DNA of 41,824 nt from Clostridia bacterium (GCA_025997215.1 BNUH01000024.1:1-41824); one strand, 5' to 3'; shown: positions 1 through 9,047, numbered from the stretch's first letter. The notes: generated by a model not told the origin, from the sequence alone. Numbers and translations are program-made.

Positions 1-416
1 TTATAAAAGAATACTGTGTATGAATATAGAATCGTATGACTCCCGGGTACGCTCCACACGCGGCGGGGAGCCAATCCCGGCGGCATCGGCCATACTCACG
101 GAGCTTGCGCAAAGGCGCAACGTCCGTGTCGGTGAATCGTGAATAGGCGCGCGTCACCGCCGCCGTTAATGCCGCGCCGTCAAACCCCGGCAGCAGTTTG
201 GTCAGAATCCACACGGCGCGTTCGGCGTAGGGCAAAGCCGCCATCGCCTCGATATCAGCCAACGGTATGAACGGGAATTTCACCGAAACATACAGCCCGC
301 CATCCTGCGCAAGCCCCGTGAGTATGGCCGATGCCGCCGGGATTGGCTCCCCGCCGCGTGTGGAGCGTACCCGGGAGTCATACGATTCTATATTCATACA
401 CAGTATTCTTTTATAA
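1..416. repeat. Large inverted repeat (fold-back) at the window edge
   Basis: Bases 1-110 are the reverse complement of 307-416 with a single visible mismatch (position 102 against 315), around a unique segment of about 196 bases. The right arm carries the end of the P-loop gene and the first codons of thrC in a normal arrangement, so it is the authentic copy. The left arm replaces the thrC sequence expected after codon 99. The junction shows the short shared stretch gcgcaag. This is the typical look of a chimeric fold-back at a contig end; a real inverted duplication that breaks thrC is the alternative. Confidence 0.95.
101..397 (-). CDS. thrC: Threonine synthase, N-terminal fragment (frame interrupted by the fold-back)
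   Basis: ThrC is the PLP enzyme that converts O-phosphohomoserine to threonine. Reading down from the ATG at 397-395, the frame gives about 99 residues with the family's N-terminal pattern: a STRG motif near residue 12 and GLAQDGGLYV near residues 28-37, followed by the helical N-terminal segment. The start overlaps the stop of the upstream P-loop gene as ATGA, so the two are translationally coupled. After codon 99 (LRKL) the expected next segment, the LELFHGPT-type motif before the PLP lysine, is missing. The frame instead enters the reverse copy of its own start and stays open to the window edge as nonsense. The gene is therefore real but only its first 100 or so codons are reliable. Confidence 0.85.
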
Positions 417-822
417 AGTCGGGGCAGGTGTCCGGGTCGCCGCTGACGCTTAGCACGAAATCCACGGAATGCTGCGAACCGATCTGCTTCAATTTATCAA
501 ACAGCCATCCCAAACCCTTGATCGCAGCCTCGCCGCCCTTGGCGCATCCGGTCAGCTTCAGGAACGCGTCCACAAAAATCAGGCTCACATCGAAGTTCTG
601 CGCCAGCAACCCGCCCACGAACCCATAAAACGTATCGCCCGAATGCACGCCGTATTCGCCAGCGTTTATGAATCGTATCTCATGCCTTAGGTCGAACATG
701 TACCTATTGTCGTCGTCCAGGAATAATACGTCGCCCTTCTGCTCCTTGATGGACTCATTGGCCAGGTCGATGATGCGCTTGGTTTTCCCGGAGCCCTTCT
801 TACCATAAATTACCTTGATCAA
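394..822 (-). CDS. Small P-loop NTPase-like protein of unknown function
   Basis: This 142-residue protein opens with a Walker A motif (GKKGSGKT, residues 8-15) and has a plausible Walker B strand ending in aspartate (SLIFVDAF, about residues 80-87). No signal peptide or membrane segment is visible. It resembles small single-domain P-loop ATPases often seen in Clostridia, but I do not recognise a characterised family. The start is TTG at 822-820, chosen because GGAGG lies 7-8 bases upstream and no better start exists. Its stop overlaps the thrC ATG (ATGA). The C-terminal codons lie inside the right arm of the inverted repeat, which appears to be the authentic copy. Confidence 0.75.
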   Translation of the reverse strand: MIKVIYGKKGSGKTKRIIDLANESIKEQKGDVLFLDDDNRYMFDLRHEIRFINAGEYGVHSGDTFYGFVGGLLAQNFDVSLIFVDAFLKLTGCAKGGEAAIKGLGWLFDKLKQIGSQHSVDFVLSVSGDPDTCPDFIKEYCV

Positions 823-908
823 TTTGCTCCCTCCCTTTAATCCATATTAATCGATCCCGTGCTGCGGATCGGCACCGCACGCCGTGTCCGCGTATGGCTT
901 CTGCTCCC

Positions 909-914
909 AGTATA
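909..914 (-). promoter_or_regulatory. Possible -10 element for the P-loop/thrC unit
   Basis: The minus strand reads TATACT here, about 87 bases before the TTG start. No good -35 hexamer is seen at the right spacing, so this is a weak assignment. The rest of 823-1018 holds no recognisable gene; a perfect 10-bp palindrome, tttcgcgaaa, sits at 981-990 between the divergent units and could be an operator. Confidence 0.25.
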
Positions 915-1018
915 CAGCATCTTGGGATTTCGCGCCACTATTTTCGTTCGCGCGATAAAGCCACGGTTTAACTCGCGAAGTTTCGCGAAATACCGTTAGT
1001 TACATCGCGCGTATTTGC

Positions 1019-1046
1019 TTGATTTTATCGCGATCGATGGTATAAT
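1019..1046 (+). promoter_or_regulatory. Sigma-A type promoter of the repeat surface protein
   Basis: TTGATT (1019-1024), a 16-base spacer and a perfect TATAAT (1041-1046) lie 41 bases before the ATG at 1088. The leader contains AGGAG at 1074-1078. Confidence 0.75.
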
Positions 1047-1087
1047 ATTGTAAGGGATATACCCTGAAACGAGAGGAGTCCTGACCT

Positions 1088-4000
1088 ATGTTTGCCGCAA
1101 GACGTCGATTTATGTGCCTGTTGCTGTGCGCGGTGCTGTTATGCGCGCTAAGCCCCGCGAATAGCGCCGGCGCGGACGCGCCCAGACCCGCCGGCGGCGA
1201 TCCGGTGCACTGGCGGCTGACCGAGGCCGGGGCGCGTACGGATGCGTTCGCCTCCGACGCGCTGGGCGGACAGATAGAGGCCTCGCCCCATGGATTCGCA
1301 GCGGATCCGTCGCAGGCCGGGCTGACCGTCGCCCAAGTGGGGGCCGACGGCAGTACAACGCATGCCCAATACGCCTGGACCGCCATGCCCCTGGTGATGG
1401 ATCAGGGCGTTACAAACACCATTGCAGTCAGCGGTTGGATTTCCAACGCCGAGGAGGAACCGCTGTCAGAAGATGCCAACCTTCAAACTGTCGTCGATAT
1501 AGCGATCAATGACGAGCACGTGCGCCGCGTCAGCGCGACCGGGGTTTCCCAATCCGAAACCAGCGTTTCATTTGAACTTACCGCACCCAAGGGGACGCCG
1601 GAACGCTTCACGGTTGTATTCACATTGCACAACTACCGCACTAGCGCGGATGCCAAGATATATTACCAGTATGACCGCTACGACGGCCCAGCGCCCGCCG
1701 AACCGCAGGGCGGTCTGTTCGCGCCCGGCTGGACGGACGCCGCGCCCGAGTATTATATAGCAATCCCACAGATCAAAGGGCTTTATGAGTTAGCCGGGAG
1801 CGATCCCTCCGAGTACCGCCGATTTGGTACGCCATTTGGCGGCGCACCGGGATTCTACCCAGCCGACGATCAAGGGAATATTTTAGCTGAATCGCCTATC
1901 GATCCCACCGCTGAACAGCCCGTCTCCGATCCGCGCTTCCAGGCCGCAGTGCCGCCGTCGCCCAACGGTTATGAGGTGATAGGCGATGGTCTGTATGGTT
2001 TCATGGATGAGACTGGCAAGTTGGTCTACCGCGTGTATGGTTCATATCCCGGCAGTCCGATAGGGTTCTACCCGGCAGATTCGCTGGGCATACCCATCGC
2101 TAAGGAGCCCGTCGATCCCACCAAGGACGGCCCGAAACCCACCCCGCAACCCGTAGGATTTGTGCCCATGTATCCCGATGCGCCAGCATACGCAGGCCAG
2201 CCTGAAGATGCGTCGGGTTCGCTGTTCTGCTTCAAAGACCGCGCCGGGAACGTGCTCTACCGCGCGTATGGCAGTTTGAATGGCGGCGCGCCGGGTTACT
2301 ATCCATCCGACGCGGCGGGTTCTGTCGCGCCGGATGCCGTGCCCGTCACGCCCGAGGATGATTACACCAACTATATAGAAGGCTTCGGCAGCGCGGTGCC
2401 GCCGTCCAGCCCGCCCACATTCTACACGCCGTACATCGCCCAGGATGGCACTCCCTACTGGGGATTCACCGATAAGGCTGGCGAGGCGGTGTACCGCGCT
2501 TACGGTCGGCTGAACGGCCAAGGCCCGGCTTATTACCCTGCTGAAGTTAGCAAGGATGATCAAGGGAACGTCAGTCTGACCGTCGCGGACGGCGCGCAGT
2601 CGGTGACGCCCGAGCAGGATTTCGACGAATACTTCCGGGGATTCGACAAGATCCCGTATACTCTAAGCGAATTCGACATATATGAACCCGTGCCCGACGT
2701 CGACGGCACGCTCTTCCGCTTCCTCAACAGCGAAGGCGAGTACGAGTATCGCGTGTACGGCTCGATGAACCGCGGCGAACCTGCGTTCTATCCCGCCGAT
2801 CCATCCGGCAGCGTCGCCTCGGATGCCACTCCCGTGACACGCGGCGGCGACCGCGCGGCCCAGCCCATATTCACTCCCGCCGAACCTGAAAGCGCCGCGC
2901 CATACTACTACCAGCCCATCGACGGCGAGCAGTCCGCGTACCGCGTGCTGGGCAGCGACACGCCGGAATACCGCGCCTACGGTTCGTGGAGCTACAGCGA
3001 GCTGGGCTACTACCCGTCCGACGCCAAGGGCGGCGTGACAATCGGGGCTGAATCCATCGATCCTCAAGCGGATTTCGAACAGTTTGCGCAAGGCTTTATA
3101 GCCGCCGCGCCTGACGCCGACGAGGTTCCTTGGTTCTACGAAACCATCGTGGACGGACAGCGTTGGGCCGTGTCGGATAATGACGGCGGCGAACACCCGC
3201 GCGTGTACGGCTATCTGAAGGGTGAAGGCCCGGACTTCTACCCCGCCGACCAGGTGGGGAATGTCGAGGACGGCACCGCGCCCGTTACTCCTGACGAGGA
3301 TTTTGACGAATTCGTGAAGGGTTTCGTCGCTAAGGCGCCCGACGAAATTCCGCCGTATTACCATGATAATGACGGCGGCGTGTGGGCGTTTGAGTATGAC
3401 GGCGGCGATCAGTACCGCGTATACGGCTCGGTGGATCGCCAAACCCCGGCGTATTACGCCGCGACCGCCGATGGCGAACCCGCCGACACCACGAAACCCA
3501 TTGACTTGACCGCTGAATTCGCCGACATGGTGGAAGGTCTGCGTCCGACGAAGGATCAGCCCGCCATGCCTTACTACTATGAACCCGCCGGAGATGGCGT
3601 CTACCGCGTTGACGACGGCGGCGGGAATGCGCTCTACCGCGTGTATGGTTCGCTGGACGGCAATCCGCCCGCACTCTATGCCACGGATGGCGAGGGCGAT
3701 TGGCTGGGCGATACGACGCTTGTCAACCCACAGCAGGATTACGAGGACTATGTGAAGGGGTTCATTCCGGAGACGCCCGCCGAGCTGCCTGAATTCTACC
3801 GCGAGATTACAGACGGGGTATGGGCGATACTGGATTCAACTGGCAAGGTTCTCTACCGCGTGTATGGTTCGCTGGATCGGCTGCCGCCTCAATTCTTTGA
3901 AGCGGATAGTCATGGCGCGCCGCTCTCCGATCCGCCGACGCCCGCCGACATCGCCAGCGATGCCGCAAACCATGTCGAAGGCTTCATCCCGATGATACCT

Positions 4001-5026
4001 CCGGCGGATCTGGTACCCGATTTCTACCAATTGGTGTCGCCAGCGGACAGCGCCGACGCACAACTTTATACATTCAGAAACGGTATGGGCGAAGTACAAT
4101 ACCGCGCGTTCGGCAGGTTAGGCGATGCGGCGCCCGCATTCTACGACGCCACTGCCGACGGCGCTGTGACCGACGGTGCGCAGCCCATCGAAAAGGTTAA
4201 CGACATAATCAGTCTTGCAACACCAACCCCGACACCGACGCCAACGCCAACACCGACACCGACGCCGACGCCAACGCCAACCCCGACGCCATCATCGGCA
4301 CCAACCCCGACACCGACGCCAACGCCGACACCGACGCCGTCGCCAACCATAGCGCCCACGTCAGAACCAACCCCCACCGCTGAACCCCAAGCGCTCGTAA
4401 CGAGCACAGGTCAAACGGTTAACGTGAGCACGCAAGGTTCAATCACAACCGATGTGCAGCCAACGTTCAGTCCGCTGAAAGCTGCCACCGATACACCCAC
4501 GCCGCAGCCCACGTCAACGCCGACACCTACGGCCGCGCCGACCGCGACGCCGTCACCCACACCAACCCCGACGCCCATCCCAACCGCGTCGCCGACAGCC
4601 GTACCAACGGCATCGCCGACAACCGTTCCAACGTCAACGCCGACGGCATCTCCGACCGCGACCGCGACGATAGCGCCAACGTCCACGCCAACGGCGTCGC
4701 CGACATCAACCCCGACGGCCGCGCCGACGGCGACGCCATCTCCCGTGCCGACGAATACCCCCACCGCCGCGCCAACGCCGTCGCCCACCGCAACCCCAAC
4801 GGCAGCGCCAACACCCACTGCGGAACCCACCGCCACAGCCGAGCCTTCGAATGAGCCTTCAAGTGAACCCTCGCCGGAGCCTTCACCAGAACCCACGCCC
4901 TCCGAGGCCGTGACCAAGGTTGAAGAGACGACGGCCAATTCGCTGACTGTCGTATGGGTTGTGCTGGCCGCACTGGTCGCCGTCGGGTTGGTCTGGCTGT
5001 TAAGCAGACGCAACAAGCGTTCATAA
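1088..5026 (+). CDS. Large secreted, membrane-anchored repeat protein (YRvYGS repeats)
   Basis: This 1,312-residue protein has an N-terminal signal peptide (Arg-rich start, hydrophobic core about residues 9-20, small residues near 25-30). A domain of about 200 residues follows, then eleven repeats of about 65-90 residues, each with the core Y-R-v/a-Y-G-s, a short variable stretch, P-x-F/Y-Y-p-a-D and often a following 'PVTPeqDF..f..GF' block. A long Pro/Thr-rich stalk comes next (about residues 1045-1275). The C-terminus is one transmembrane helix (about 1286-1305) with a basic tail, which anchors the protein in the membrane; there is no LPXTG motif. AGGAG lies 9 bases before the ATG, and a good promoter precedes it. 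I do not recognise the repeat family. The architecture (repeats on a stalk) suggests a surface-exposed adhesin-like or cell-wall-spanning protein, which is inference. Confidence 0.85.
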   Translation: MFAARRRFMCLLLCAVLLCALSPANSAGADAPRPAGGDPVHWRLTEAGARTDAFASDALGGQIEASPHGFAADPSQAGLTVAQVGADGSTTHAQYAWTAMPLVMDQGVTNTIAVSGWISNAEEEPLSEDANLQTVVDIAINDEHVRRVSATGVSQSETSVSFELTAPKGTPERFTVVFTLHNYRTSADAKIYYQYDRYDGPAPAEPQGGLFAPGWTDAAPEYYIAIPQIKGLYELAGSDPSEYRRFGTPFGGAPGFYPADDQGNILAESPIDPTAEQPVSDPRFQAAVPPSPNGYEVIGDGLYGFMDETGKLVYRVYGSYPGSPIGFYPADSLGIPIAKEPVDPTKDGPKPTPQPVGFVPMYPDAPAYAGQPEDASGSLFCFKDRAGNVLYRAYGSLNGGAPGYYPSDAAGSVAPDAVPVTPEDDYTNYIEGFGSAVPPSSPPTFYTPYIAQDGTPYWGFTDKAGEAVYRAYGRLNGQGPAYYPAEVSKDDQGNVSLTVADGAQSVTPEQDFDEYFRGFDKIPYTLSEFDIYEPVPDVDGTLFRFLNSEGEYEYRVYGSMNRGEPAFYPADPSGSVASDATPVTRGGDRAAQPIFTPAEPESAAPYYYQPIDGEQSAYRVLGSDTPEYRAYGSWSYSELGYYPSDAKGGVTIGAESIDPQADFEQFAQGFIAAAPDADEVPWFYETIVDGQRWAVSDNDGGEHPRVYGYLKGEGPDFYPADQVGNVEDGTAPVTPDEDFDEFVKGFVAKAPDEIPPYYHDNDGGVWAFEYDGGDQYRVYGSVDRQTPAYYAATADGEPADTTKPIDLTAEFADMVEGLRPTKDQPAMPYYYEPAGDGVYRVDDGGGNALYRVYGSLDGNPPALYATDGEGDWLGDTTLVNPQQDYEDYVKGFIPETPAELPEFYREITDGVWAILDSTGKVLYRVYGSLDRLPPQFFEADSHGAPLSDPPTPADIASDAANHVEGFIPMIPPADLVPDFYQLVSPADSADAQLYTFRNGMGEVQYRAFGRLGDAAPAFYDATADGAVTDGAQPIEKVNDIISLATPTPTPTPTPTPTPTPTPTPTPTPSSAPTPTPTPTPTPTPSPTIAPTSEPTPTAEPQALVTSTGQTVNVSTQGSITTDVQPTFSPLKAATDTPTPQPTSTPTPTAAPTATPSPTPTPTPIPTASPTAVPTASPTTVPTSTPTASPTATATIAPTSTPTASPTSTPTAAPTATPSPVPTNTPTAAPTPSPTATPTAAPTPTAEPTATAEPSNEPSSEPSPEPSPEPTPSEAVTKVEETTANSLTVVWVVLAALVAVGLVWLLSRRNKRS
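1813..4170 (+). repeat. Eleven protein-level YRvYGS repeats
   Basis: The core motif occurs as YRRFGT, YRVYGS, YRAYGS, YRAYGR, YRVYGS, YRAYGS, PRVYGY, YRVYGS, YRVYGS, YRVYGS and YRAFGR, each followed 8-10 residues later by an aromatic pair and usually 'PAD' or a relic of it. Copies differ clearly at DNA level, so the array is old and not a recent tandem expansion. Confidence 0.85.
4220..4840 (+). repeat. Low-complexity Pro/Thr-coding DNA repeat
   Basis: Alternating ACN and CCN codons (TPTPTP) run in two blocks, about 4220-4350 and 4495-4840, separated by a non-repetitive linker. They encode an extended stalk. Such hexameric tracts can change length by slippage. Long antisense frames here (Val/Gly repeats) are by-products of the composition. 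Confidence 0.8.
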
Positions 5027-5046
5027 TTATCCACGCATAACTTGCG

Positions 5047-5070
5047 AAGGCCACGGCATGCCGTGGCCTT
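5047..5070 (+). terminator. Hairpin terminator after the repeat protein
   Basis: A perfect 24-base palindrome (arm aaggccacgg, centre catg) starts 20 bases after the stop codon. The tail is only 'tt' and then C-rich, so it lacks a classical U-tract; it may act as a weak or bidirectional terminator or an RNA-stabilising stem. Confidence 0.6.
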
Positions 5071-5092
5071 CCCCAGCTACGGAGGTATCCTT

Positions 5093-5692
5093 ATGCGTAA
5101 TAATAATCGCGAAAGGCAGTACACCGGCGGCACCGTCGCGCTGGCGTGTCTATTCATTATTCTGATGCGTTGGCTTAGTCCGGCGATTAACGCGGGGTTC
5201 GACTGGATCGCGCTGGGCCTGGCAGCGATAGCCGCCGTCGGCGTGCTGCTGCCGGTATTCATGCCGGATAAATCCGCGCGTCCAGCAAATTCGACGGATC
5301 TCGCCGAGCCAAATACACCCGCGCGCTCGGAAGCCGCCCACATTCTCCGCAAGCGCGCTAATCAACTGGGCTGGCAGACACCCGAAGGCGGCGTCTACGA
5401 CGCCCTCATCAAACTCTCGCGCCGCAACGCTTACGCCGCAATCAGCGGCGCGTACGCCACAATGATGCTTCTGCTTAATCAATCCGATTCCACTGCCGAA
5501 CCCACCGCGGCCATTCAATCCCTCGTCCGCACAAAGCGCATGCGCGAACCGGAAGCGGAGCTGCTGAACGGTCTCATCGGCCAGTTGGATGAGCAGTGCT
5601 CGTTCGGTGCCGCGCCGATAGACGAGCCATCCCAGACCGCGCTGCTCGATGCCGCGCTAAGCGCCGTTGCGTTTCTGGAGCGAGTGTCCTGA
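5093..5692 (+). CDS. Small membrane protein, unknown function
   Basis: The protein has 199 residues. Two hydrophobic helices (about residues 13-30 and 35-56) are followed by a soluble, mostly helical domain of about 140 residues, which is probably cytoplasmic. An open frame extends upstream to 5042, but that start falls inside the terminator hairpin. The ATG at 5093 has GGAGG 7 bases upstream and is the clear choice. It lies between the surface repeat protein and the TetR regulator on the same strand. I recognise no family; a role with the preceding surface protein would be speculation. Confidence 0.7.
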   Translation: MRNNNRERQYTGGTVALACLFIILMRWLSPAINAGFDWIALGLAAIAAVGVLLPVFMPDKSARPANSTDLAEPNTPARSEAAHILRKRANQLGWQTPEGGVYDALIKLSRRNAYAAISGAYATMMLLLNQSDSTAEPTAAIQSLVRTKRMREPEAELLNGLIGQLDEQCSFGAAPIDEPSQTALLDAALSAVAFLERVS

Positions 5693-5738
5693 AACGAGGA
5701 GATTCTTACAAAATTATTCCGGAAAGGGGTGAGGCGGC

Positions 5739-6422
5739 GTGCGTAAAGGCGATTCCCGGCGCAGTCAGATAATTGAATCCGCAGAACGGCTGTTCTACCG
5801 CAACGGGTACGAGCAGACCTCCGTGCAGGACATCATTGACGCGCTCGCATATTCAAAGGGCGGATTCTATCACCACTTTGAATCCAAGCTCGCGCTGCTC
5901 ACCGCCATCTGCGAATCCCGCGCCGAGCAGACACGCGTAGCAGCCCAAGCCGCCGTGGACGCGTGTAAAGGCGGCCCTGTCGAGAAGCTAAACGCGCTAT
6001 TCGAATCCACATCGTTATATCAGGAGAATAACCTGGACTACATCAGCCTGCTGCTGCGCGTGGCCTACCGCGAGGACGGCGCGCTGATGCGCGAGAAGAT
6101 CAAGGCCTACTCGCTCAAGGCCAACCAACCGATCCTCGATGCCATCATAGGGGAGGGAGTGCGCGAGCGCGTATTCTTCGTGCCGCACGCGAACCTGGCC
6201 AGCGAATTGATACTGCGCCTAGGCGCGCAGTTCACCGACGAGATAGCGTTCCAGCTGAATACGCGCCCGACGGAGGACATTTTCCTGCCGATGCTGCTGG
6301 AGAAGCTGGAATTATACCGCCACGCGATCGAACGGATACTCGAAGCGCCGTTCGGCAGCGTGATCCTGTTCAGCCTCGAACGGCTGACGATGGTTTGCAG
6401 GACGATCCTGTCGCATACGTAA
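5739..6422 (+). CDS. TetR/AcrR-family transcriptional regulator
   Basis: This 227-residue protein has a TetR-type N-terminal DNA-binding domain. The helix-turn-helix spans about residues 28-47 (TSVQDIIDAL...GGFYHHFESK), with the characteristic Y/F-HHF-xSK turn. The C-terminal two thirds are helical and would bind an unknown ligand. The start is GTG with an AAAGGGGTGAGG ribosome-binding region. The gene lies 46 bases after the small membrane protein, so the two may share a transcript. An 8-bp palindrome, ttccggaa (5717-5724), just before the start could be part of an operator. Its stop lies 2 bases from the stop of the converging Cys-rich gene. Confidence 0.9.
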   Translation: MRKGDSRRSQIIESAERLFYRNGYEQTSVQDIIDALAYSKGGFYHHFESKLALLTAICESRAEQTRVAAQAAVDACKGGPVEKLNALFESTSLYQENNLDYISLLLRVAYREDGALMREKIKAYSLKANQPILDAIIGEGVRERVFFVPHANLASELILRLGAQFTDEIAFQLNTRPTEDIFLPMLLEKLELYRHAIERILEAPFGSVILFSLERLTMVCRTILSHT

Positions 6423-6424
6423 AG

Positions 6425-7144
6425 TTAATAACTGAAGCGCAACCCGCCGCATAGGTTCAGCTTCCAGCAGACCTTGGTGTACGCATTCAACCCGCCGCAT
6501 AGTTTCCAACCAGGACGGCGGCTTTTCGCGTGACGGCACCAGCCGACCACGCGCAGCGGTGCGCCCTTGCACCGCGCCATGCTCAATATCATCCCGTCGG
6601 GAGCCGTCTCAAACGGATGTTTTTCAGGACAGAGGAACGGCCGGGCTTGCTCTAATTCCCTGGCCCATTGGGGATTACACGCAAGCAGGCACGTCCCCGG
6701 ATCGGTGCTATGCCCTTCCGAGCACGCGGGGAACAGCTTCCCGGTGTTCGTGCCGTCGGGAATCTCCTCAAACTGCAGGTTTTTCGCGTCCTCAAGGTCC
6801 TGGCAGTAACTAGGCTTCGGGTCGTTGAATCGGCAAGCCAGCTTGCAGTTGCCCGGGTTATCGTCCGGGTTGTCATTCTCCGTTTCGCATCTGGAACCAT
6901 ATCGACCTGTAATCTCGCCGTCGCCGATTTCCTCGAATTCAAGCGGCTCTTCGCATAACCAATTTGGCGGTCCGTCGTCGGGTGGGTATGTGCAGTCGCA
7001 ATTCGCGGGCAGGTCGGTGCAGCCGCCGTACCGCGAATCGCCATAGATCGGGTAAATGTGAGACACCCGCCGCCCGTTATAACACCTGCCTGTGCCGCAG
7101 CCGCAGCGCGGATCCATTCTTTCCGGTGAGCAATCGCCCTGCAT
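6425..7144 (-). CDS. Cys-rich protein with three degenerate repeats, candidate spore coat component
   Basis: The protein has 239 residues, about 25 of them cysteines, and no signal peptide or membrane helix. After a Cys/Gly-rich start come three degenerate units of the form 'C-x-E/D...l.FEeipDG...C....C'. The FEEI/PDG cores fall near residues 69-75, 124-130 and 177-183. The ATG at 7144 is preceded by AAAGGGGGTAAG. It starts 13 bases after the stop of the GLUG protein and is surely cotranscribed with it. Abundant cysteine without export suggests disulfide or metal cross-linking on an intracellularly assembled structure, such as the spore coat. I know no named family. Confidence 0.7.
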   Translation of the reverse strand: MQGDCSPERMDPRCGCGTGRCYNGRRVSHIYPIYGDSRYGGCTDLPANCDCTYPPDDGPPNWLCEEPLEFEEIGDGEITGRYGSRCETENDNPDDNPGNCKLACRFNDPKPSYCQDLEDAKNLQFEEIPDGTNTGKLFPACSEGHSTDPGTCLLACNPQWARELEQARPFLCPEKHPFETAPDGMILSMARCKGAPLRVVGWCRHAKSRRPGWKLCGGLNAYTKVCWKLNLCGGLRFSY

Positions 7145-7157
7145 ATTCTTACCCCCT

Positions 7158-8918
7158 TTATTTACTTGAATCGTCAGCGCCGTTCATGCCTCGGATGCGT
7201 TCCGCCGCCGTCGCCGCGGAAGATATGGATTCCCCCTGCAGTTTGTCAATGCCCAACTGTGCGTCGTCGCCCAGCACGGGCGACTCCTGGTAACGCACTC
7301 CCCCCAACGCCGTGTTGTCGCCCTGGAGCAGCGTGCCGCGATCCGCTTGCGCGGATAAGTTGGTCGCGCCTGGCGAATCCTCGCCGCCTAACACGCGGTG
7401 CACGCCATACGCCCCCTGCACGTGAGTGCCCGAGGCCAGCGCGTCCAGGATCGAATTCCTCCGCGCGTTTTCGCCAATAGTGTTCGTGAACCCCGCATAA
7501 CCCGCGATCCCGCCGACATACGCGCCCATCGCCGAACGGATACAACCCCAGTTGACGCAACGCTCCAAACGCACGCCGTCCAGCATCCGACCTGCTATGC
7601 CTCCGGCGGCTTGTGCGCCGCCCTCTACGTCGCCGTGATTTTCGCAGGATATTAGGACGCATAACGGTTCGGCGTCCGCCTTGCCCGAATCCCGCGCGCC
7701 TCCGACGATGCCGCCGACCTCGCCCGCCATGCAATGCACGAATCCCTCATTCACACAACCGCGCATCTCGCCGTCCACCAGCCGCCCGACCAGGCCGCCC
7801 GTATACGGGCAGTCGGAGCAGATGGTCATCTTATTCGTGCACTGGAAAAAGCTGCCAAACGATATGGCCGCGCCCGCGATCCCGCCCGCGCATGACGAAG
7901 GCGGCCCGCCGCGTCCCGCTACGGATTCGTCGGACAAACATATCAAATCATAATTGATGCAGTATTCGACCGCACCGTCCAGGGCGATGTCGGCGTCGCC
8001 TTCACCCAGGCCGACGATGCCGCCGATGTACGCGCCGCCGCAAACCTTATTCTGATTATAACATTCTGAAATATAACAAGGCCGCTGCGCGTGGCCGACG
8101 ATGCCCCCGAAGCGCATGTTGCCGTCCAGAGCGCGCTGGCCCGTGCTGCCGCATGTGATCTCGCCGAAATTGCCGCACCAGAGCATGGTGAACGGCGCGG
8201 CTTCCGCGTCGCCTTGCCTGGCGATGCGTCCGACGATCCCGCCCGCGTCGGCGTAGGACTCGATAGCGCCGCGGTTCGTGCAGAATTCGATGAAGGGCTC
8301 GCGCGGATCCTGTTCATGCGCGCGCATGGCGGGGGTTTCCTGGCCGATGATGCCGCCGGATACGCCGCGCGGCGCGTTGATAAGGCCGCCGATAGCCGCG
8401 ATGCGGCCATGGTTCCAGCAATCCTTGTACCGATTCCCTCGGCCTAAGCCCGCGACGCCACCCACGATCCCGGCGATCGCCGTTACATTGGAATAGTTGT
8501 GCAGTCCCCAAATATCCGAGTCGATCAGTTCGCCGAAGAATCCGCCCACGCGAACGATCCCCGTGATGCTGCCGTACGACTCGCACGCGTCCATATCCAC
8601 GCTGTCGCCGCGCCGGGCCAGGCCTCCCACGCAGAATGAATCCATGTCAGTATTCTCCGTGCGCGCGTCGATGCGCAGCTCCAGCCGCACATGCTGGACG
8701 ACGGCATGCGACAGCGACTCGAATAGCGGCGCGCTAAGCGGGCCTATCCAGTAGCCCTCGCCGTACAACTCAAGCCCCGTAGCCGGCGGCAGCGACTGCC
8801 ATGGATCCGTGATCTGGATATCGCCCCGGATTGTGTAAACGCCATCCGAGGGATACTCCGGGTCCAAACCAATTTTCGCCAGCTCATCGGCTGAACGTAT
8901 GTCACGTCGCACACCCAT
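7158..8918 (-). CDS. GLUG-type repeat protein (predicted beta-helix), no signal peptide
   Basis: The protein has 586 residues. At least ten coils repeat the pattern GGI-V/A-G...C-x-N-x-G-x-I/V (for example GGIVGRIARQGD, CTNRGAI, CVNEGFV, CENHGDV), matching the GLUG-motif class that folds as a right-handed beta-helix. Most coils carry a cysteine at the same position, which would stack along one face. GLUG proteins are normally secreted adhesins or peptidases, but this one begins MGVRRDIRSADELAKIG and has no signal sequence. The ATG at 8918 was chosen over the GTG at 8924 because GGAGG is 7 bases upstream of it. A sigma-K-like promoter lies 30 bases upstream. Confidence 0.8.
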   Translation of the reverse strand: MGVRRDIRSADELAKIGLDPEYPSDGVYTIRGDIQITDPWQSLPPATGLELYGEGYWIGPLSAPLFESLSHAVVQHVRLELRIDARTENTDMDSFCVGGLARRGDSVDMDACESYGSITGIVRVGGFFGELIDSDIWGLHNYSNVTAIAGIVGGVAGLGRGNRYKDCWNHGRIAAIGGLINAPRGVSGGIIGQETPAMRAHEQDPREPFIEFCTNRGAIESYADAGGIVGRIARQGDAEAAPFTMLWCGNFGEITCGSTGQRALDGNMRFGGIVGHAQRPCYISECYNQNKVCGGAYIGGIVGLGEGDADIALDGAVEYCINYDLICLSDESVAGRGGPPSSCAGGIAGAAISFGSFFQCTNKMTICSDCPYTGGLVGRLVDGEMRGCVNEGFVHCMAGEVGGIVGGARDSGKADAEPLCVLISCENHGDVEGGAQAAGGIAGRMLDGVRLERCVNWGCIRSAMGAYVGGIAGYAGFTNTIGENARRNSILDALASGTHVQGAYGVHRVLGGEDSPGATNLSAQADRGTLLQGDNTALGGVRYQESPVLGDDAQLGIDKLQGESISSAATAAERIRGMNGADDSSK

Positions 8919-8949
8919 GTCCACGCCTCCATGTGAATTCCTTGTAAAC

Positions 8950-8976
8950 TAGACTATGTAGGAAGCGGCGTGCGGT
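8950..8976 (-). promoter_or_regulatory. Sigma-K-like promoter of the GLUG/Cys-rich unit
   Basis: On the minus strand AC (8976-8975), 16 bases, then CATAGTCTA (8958-8950) matches the late mother-cell sigma-K pattern AC-N16/17-CATANNNTA. It ends 31 bases before the ATG. A vegetative-looking TATAAT (9003-8998) also exists, without a convincing -35. A short dyad, ggaagc/gcttcc (8961-8966, 8977-8982), overlaps the element. Confidence 0.55.
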
Positions 8977-9020
8977 GCTTCCGGCGGCCGATGCCCAATT
9001 ATAGATGCAAACATAATAAT

Positions 9021-9047
9021 AAGGACTGGCGATCGCCGCCAGTCCTT
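9021..9047 (-). terminator. Intrinsic terminator after the Cna-B-like gene
   Basis: An 11-bp perfect stem (aaggactggcg, loop of 5) begins 13 bases past the stop codon of the gene at 9060. On the minus strand it is followed by attattatg, a moderately U-rich tail. It separates this gene from the GLUG unit. Confidence 0.8.

Noticed and set aside
2042..3442. Long minus-strand frames inside the surface repeat protein
   Set aside because: Shadow frames kept open by GC-rich codon bias; no motifs and no start signals.
4141..5034. Antisense open frames rich in Val-Gly repeats
   Set aside because: They mirror the Pro/Thr-coding repeat of the surface protein; no ribosome binding site and composition explained by the sense strand.
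5042..5092. Upstream extension of the small membrane protein
   Set aside because: The start lies inside the terminator hairpin, while the ATG at 5093 has a perfect ribosome binding site.
7166..8754. Plus-strand frames opposite the GLUG gene
   Set aside because: Overlapping shadows in several frames; the minus-strand frame has repeats, start signals and a promoter.
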